Source: Pseudomonadales bacterium
GTDB lineage: Bacteria; Pseudomonadota; Gammaproteobacteria; Pseudomonadales; Azotimanducaceae
Direction: 5' to 3'
DNA length: 64,000 nt
NCBI GenBank assembly: GCA_022822135.1
Contig: JAJECH010000033.1
Location: forward strand, 1 to 64,000
The notes beneath the pieces were generated by a model, which searched no databases, was not told where the DNA came from, and saw only the letters and a program-made list of their open reading frames with translations. Positions within the stretch are counted from its first letter, which is position 1; every line of letters starts with the position of its first letter. Positions 63,996-64,000 of this stretch are shown here, piece after piece. A program made the translations under genes and the position numbers.

Positions 63996-64000
63996 CGAAC

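Noticed and set aside
1-64000. CRISPR array, tRNA or rRNA genes
   Set aside because: No regularly spaced direct repeats, tRNA cloverleaf-like blocks or conserved rRNA segments were noticed by eye; a dedicated scan was not possible.

Overview
The window looks like chromosome from a free-living Gram-negative proteobacterium, most likely a marine gammaproteobacterium. This is inferred from the gene set: a separate ArgA-type N-acetylglutamate synthase beside ArgE, an LpxL/HtrB-type acyltransferase, FabV, succinyl-DapD, many signal peptides and lipoboxes, and TolQ/TolR-type proteins. No rRNA, tRNA or CRISPR array was seen.

Bases 1-20,860 are an accessory region. It opens inside an IS1380-like transposase and contains a multiply broken IS256-family transposase. 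Several reading frames are interrupted by stops or frameshifts, including a MobC-like ribbon-helix-helix gene. The intact genes here resemble a defence or toxin neighbourhood: a membrane-anchored Mrr-type endonuclease with a zinc finger, a DUF2235 (Tle1-like) lipase, a zinc-ribbon protein with a HEPN-like C-terminus, and a second HEPN-like protein. Between 12.4 and 18.8 kb lie two paralogous modules in opposite orientation. Each has a small secreted two-cysteine protein, an intrinsic-terminator-like hairpin, and a 290-residue periplasmic Sel1/TPR-like protein. They share upstream sequence motifs and flank one fused sensor-kinase/response-regulator/winged-helix protein whose H-box histidine is replaced by arginine.

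Bases 20,860-42,100 are mostly core metabolism and secreted hydrolases. They include a subtilase lipoprotein with a separately encoded propeptide-like protein, a MaoC-like protein, DUF192, an acyltransferase, ilvE, argE-argA-ilvD, hemE-fabV, an S9 peptidase, dapD, a zincin lipoprotein, a PanE-like reductase and an LLM oxidoreductase. At 39,351-39,572 is a gene that conventional calling would miss: a 73-residue SelW/Rdx-like protein with a CxxU motif, where U is an in-frame TGA followed by a SECIS-like hairpin. Just upstream of it is a decayed IS200/IS605-derived element with no transposase.

Bases 42,100-51,340 hold a PhyH dioxygenase with a small leader ORF and, divergently, an eight-gene overlapping operon (43,109-51,339). 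It encodes exported proteins, a lipoprotein, a membrane-anchored PEGA-repeat/SUMF1-fold protein, a MotA/TolQ/ExbB channel, and two proteins combining a TolR-like transmembrane helix, a coiled coil and a VWA domain. It reads as one envelope-spanning, probably proton-driven machine, and is the best candidate for an undescribed system.

Bases 51,360-64,000 carry a DUF35/thiolase pair and a MaoC hydratase (acyl-CoA or sterol side-chain chemistry). They also carry a propeptide-like protein coupled to a 1,834-residue secreted metzincin with calcium-type and FG-GAP-like repeats, a prolyl oligopeptidase, and an FAD-linked 2-hydroxyacid dehydrogenase.
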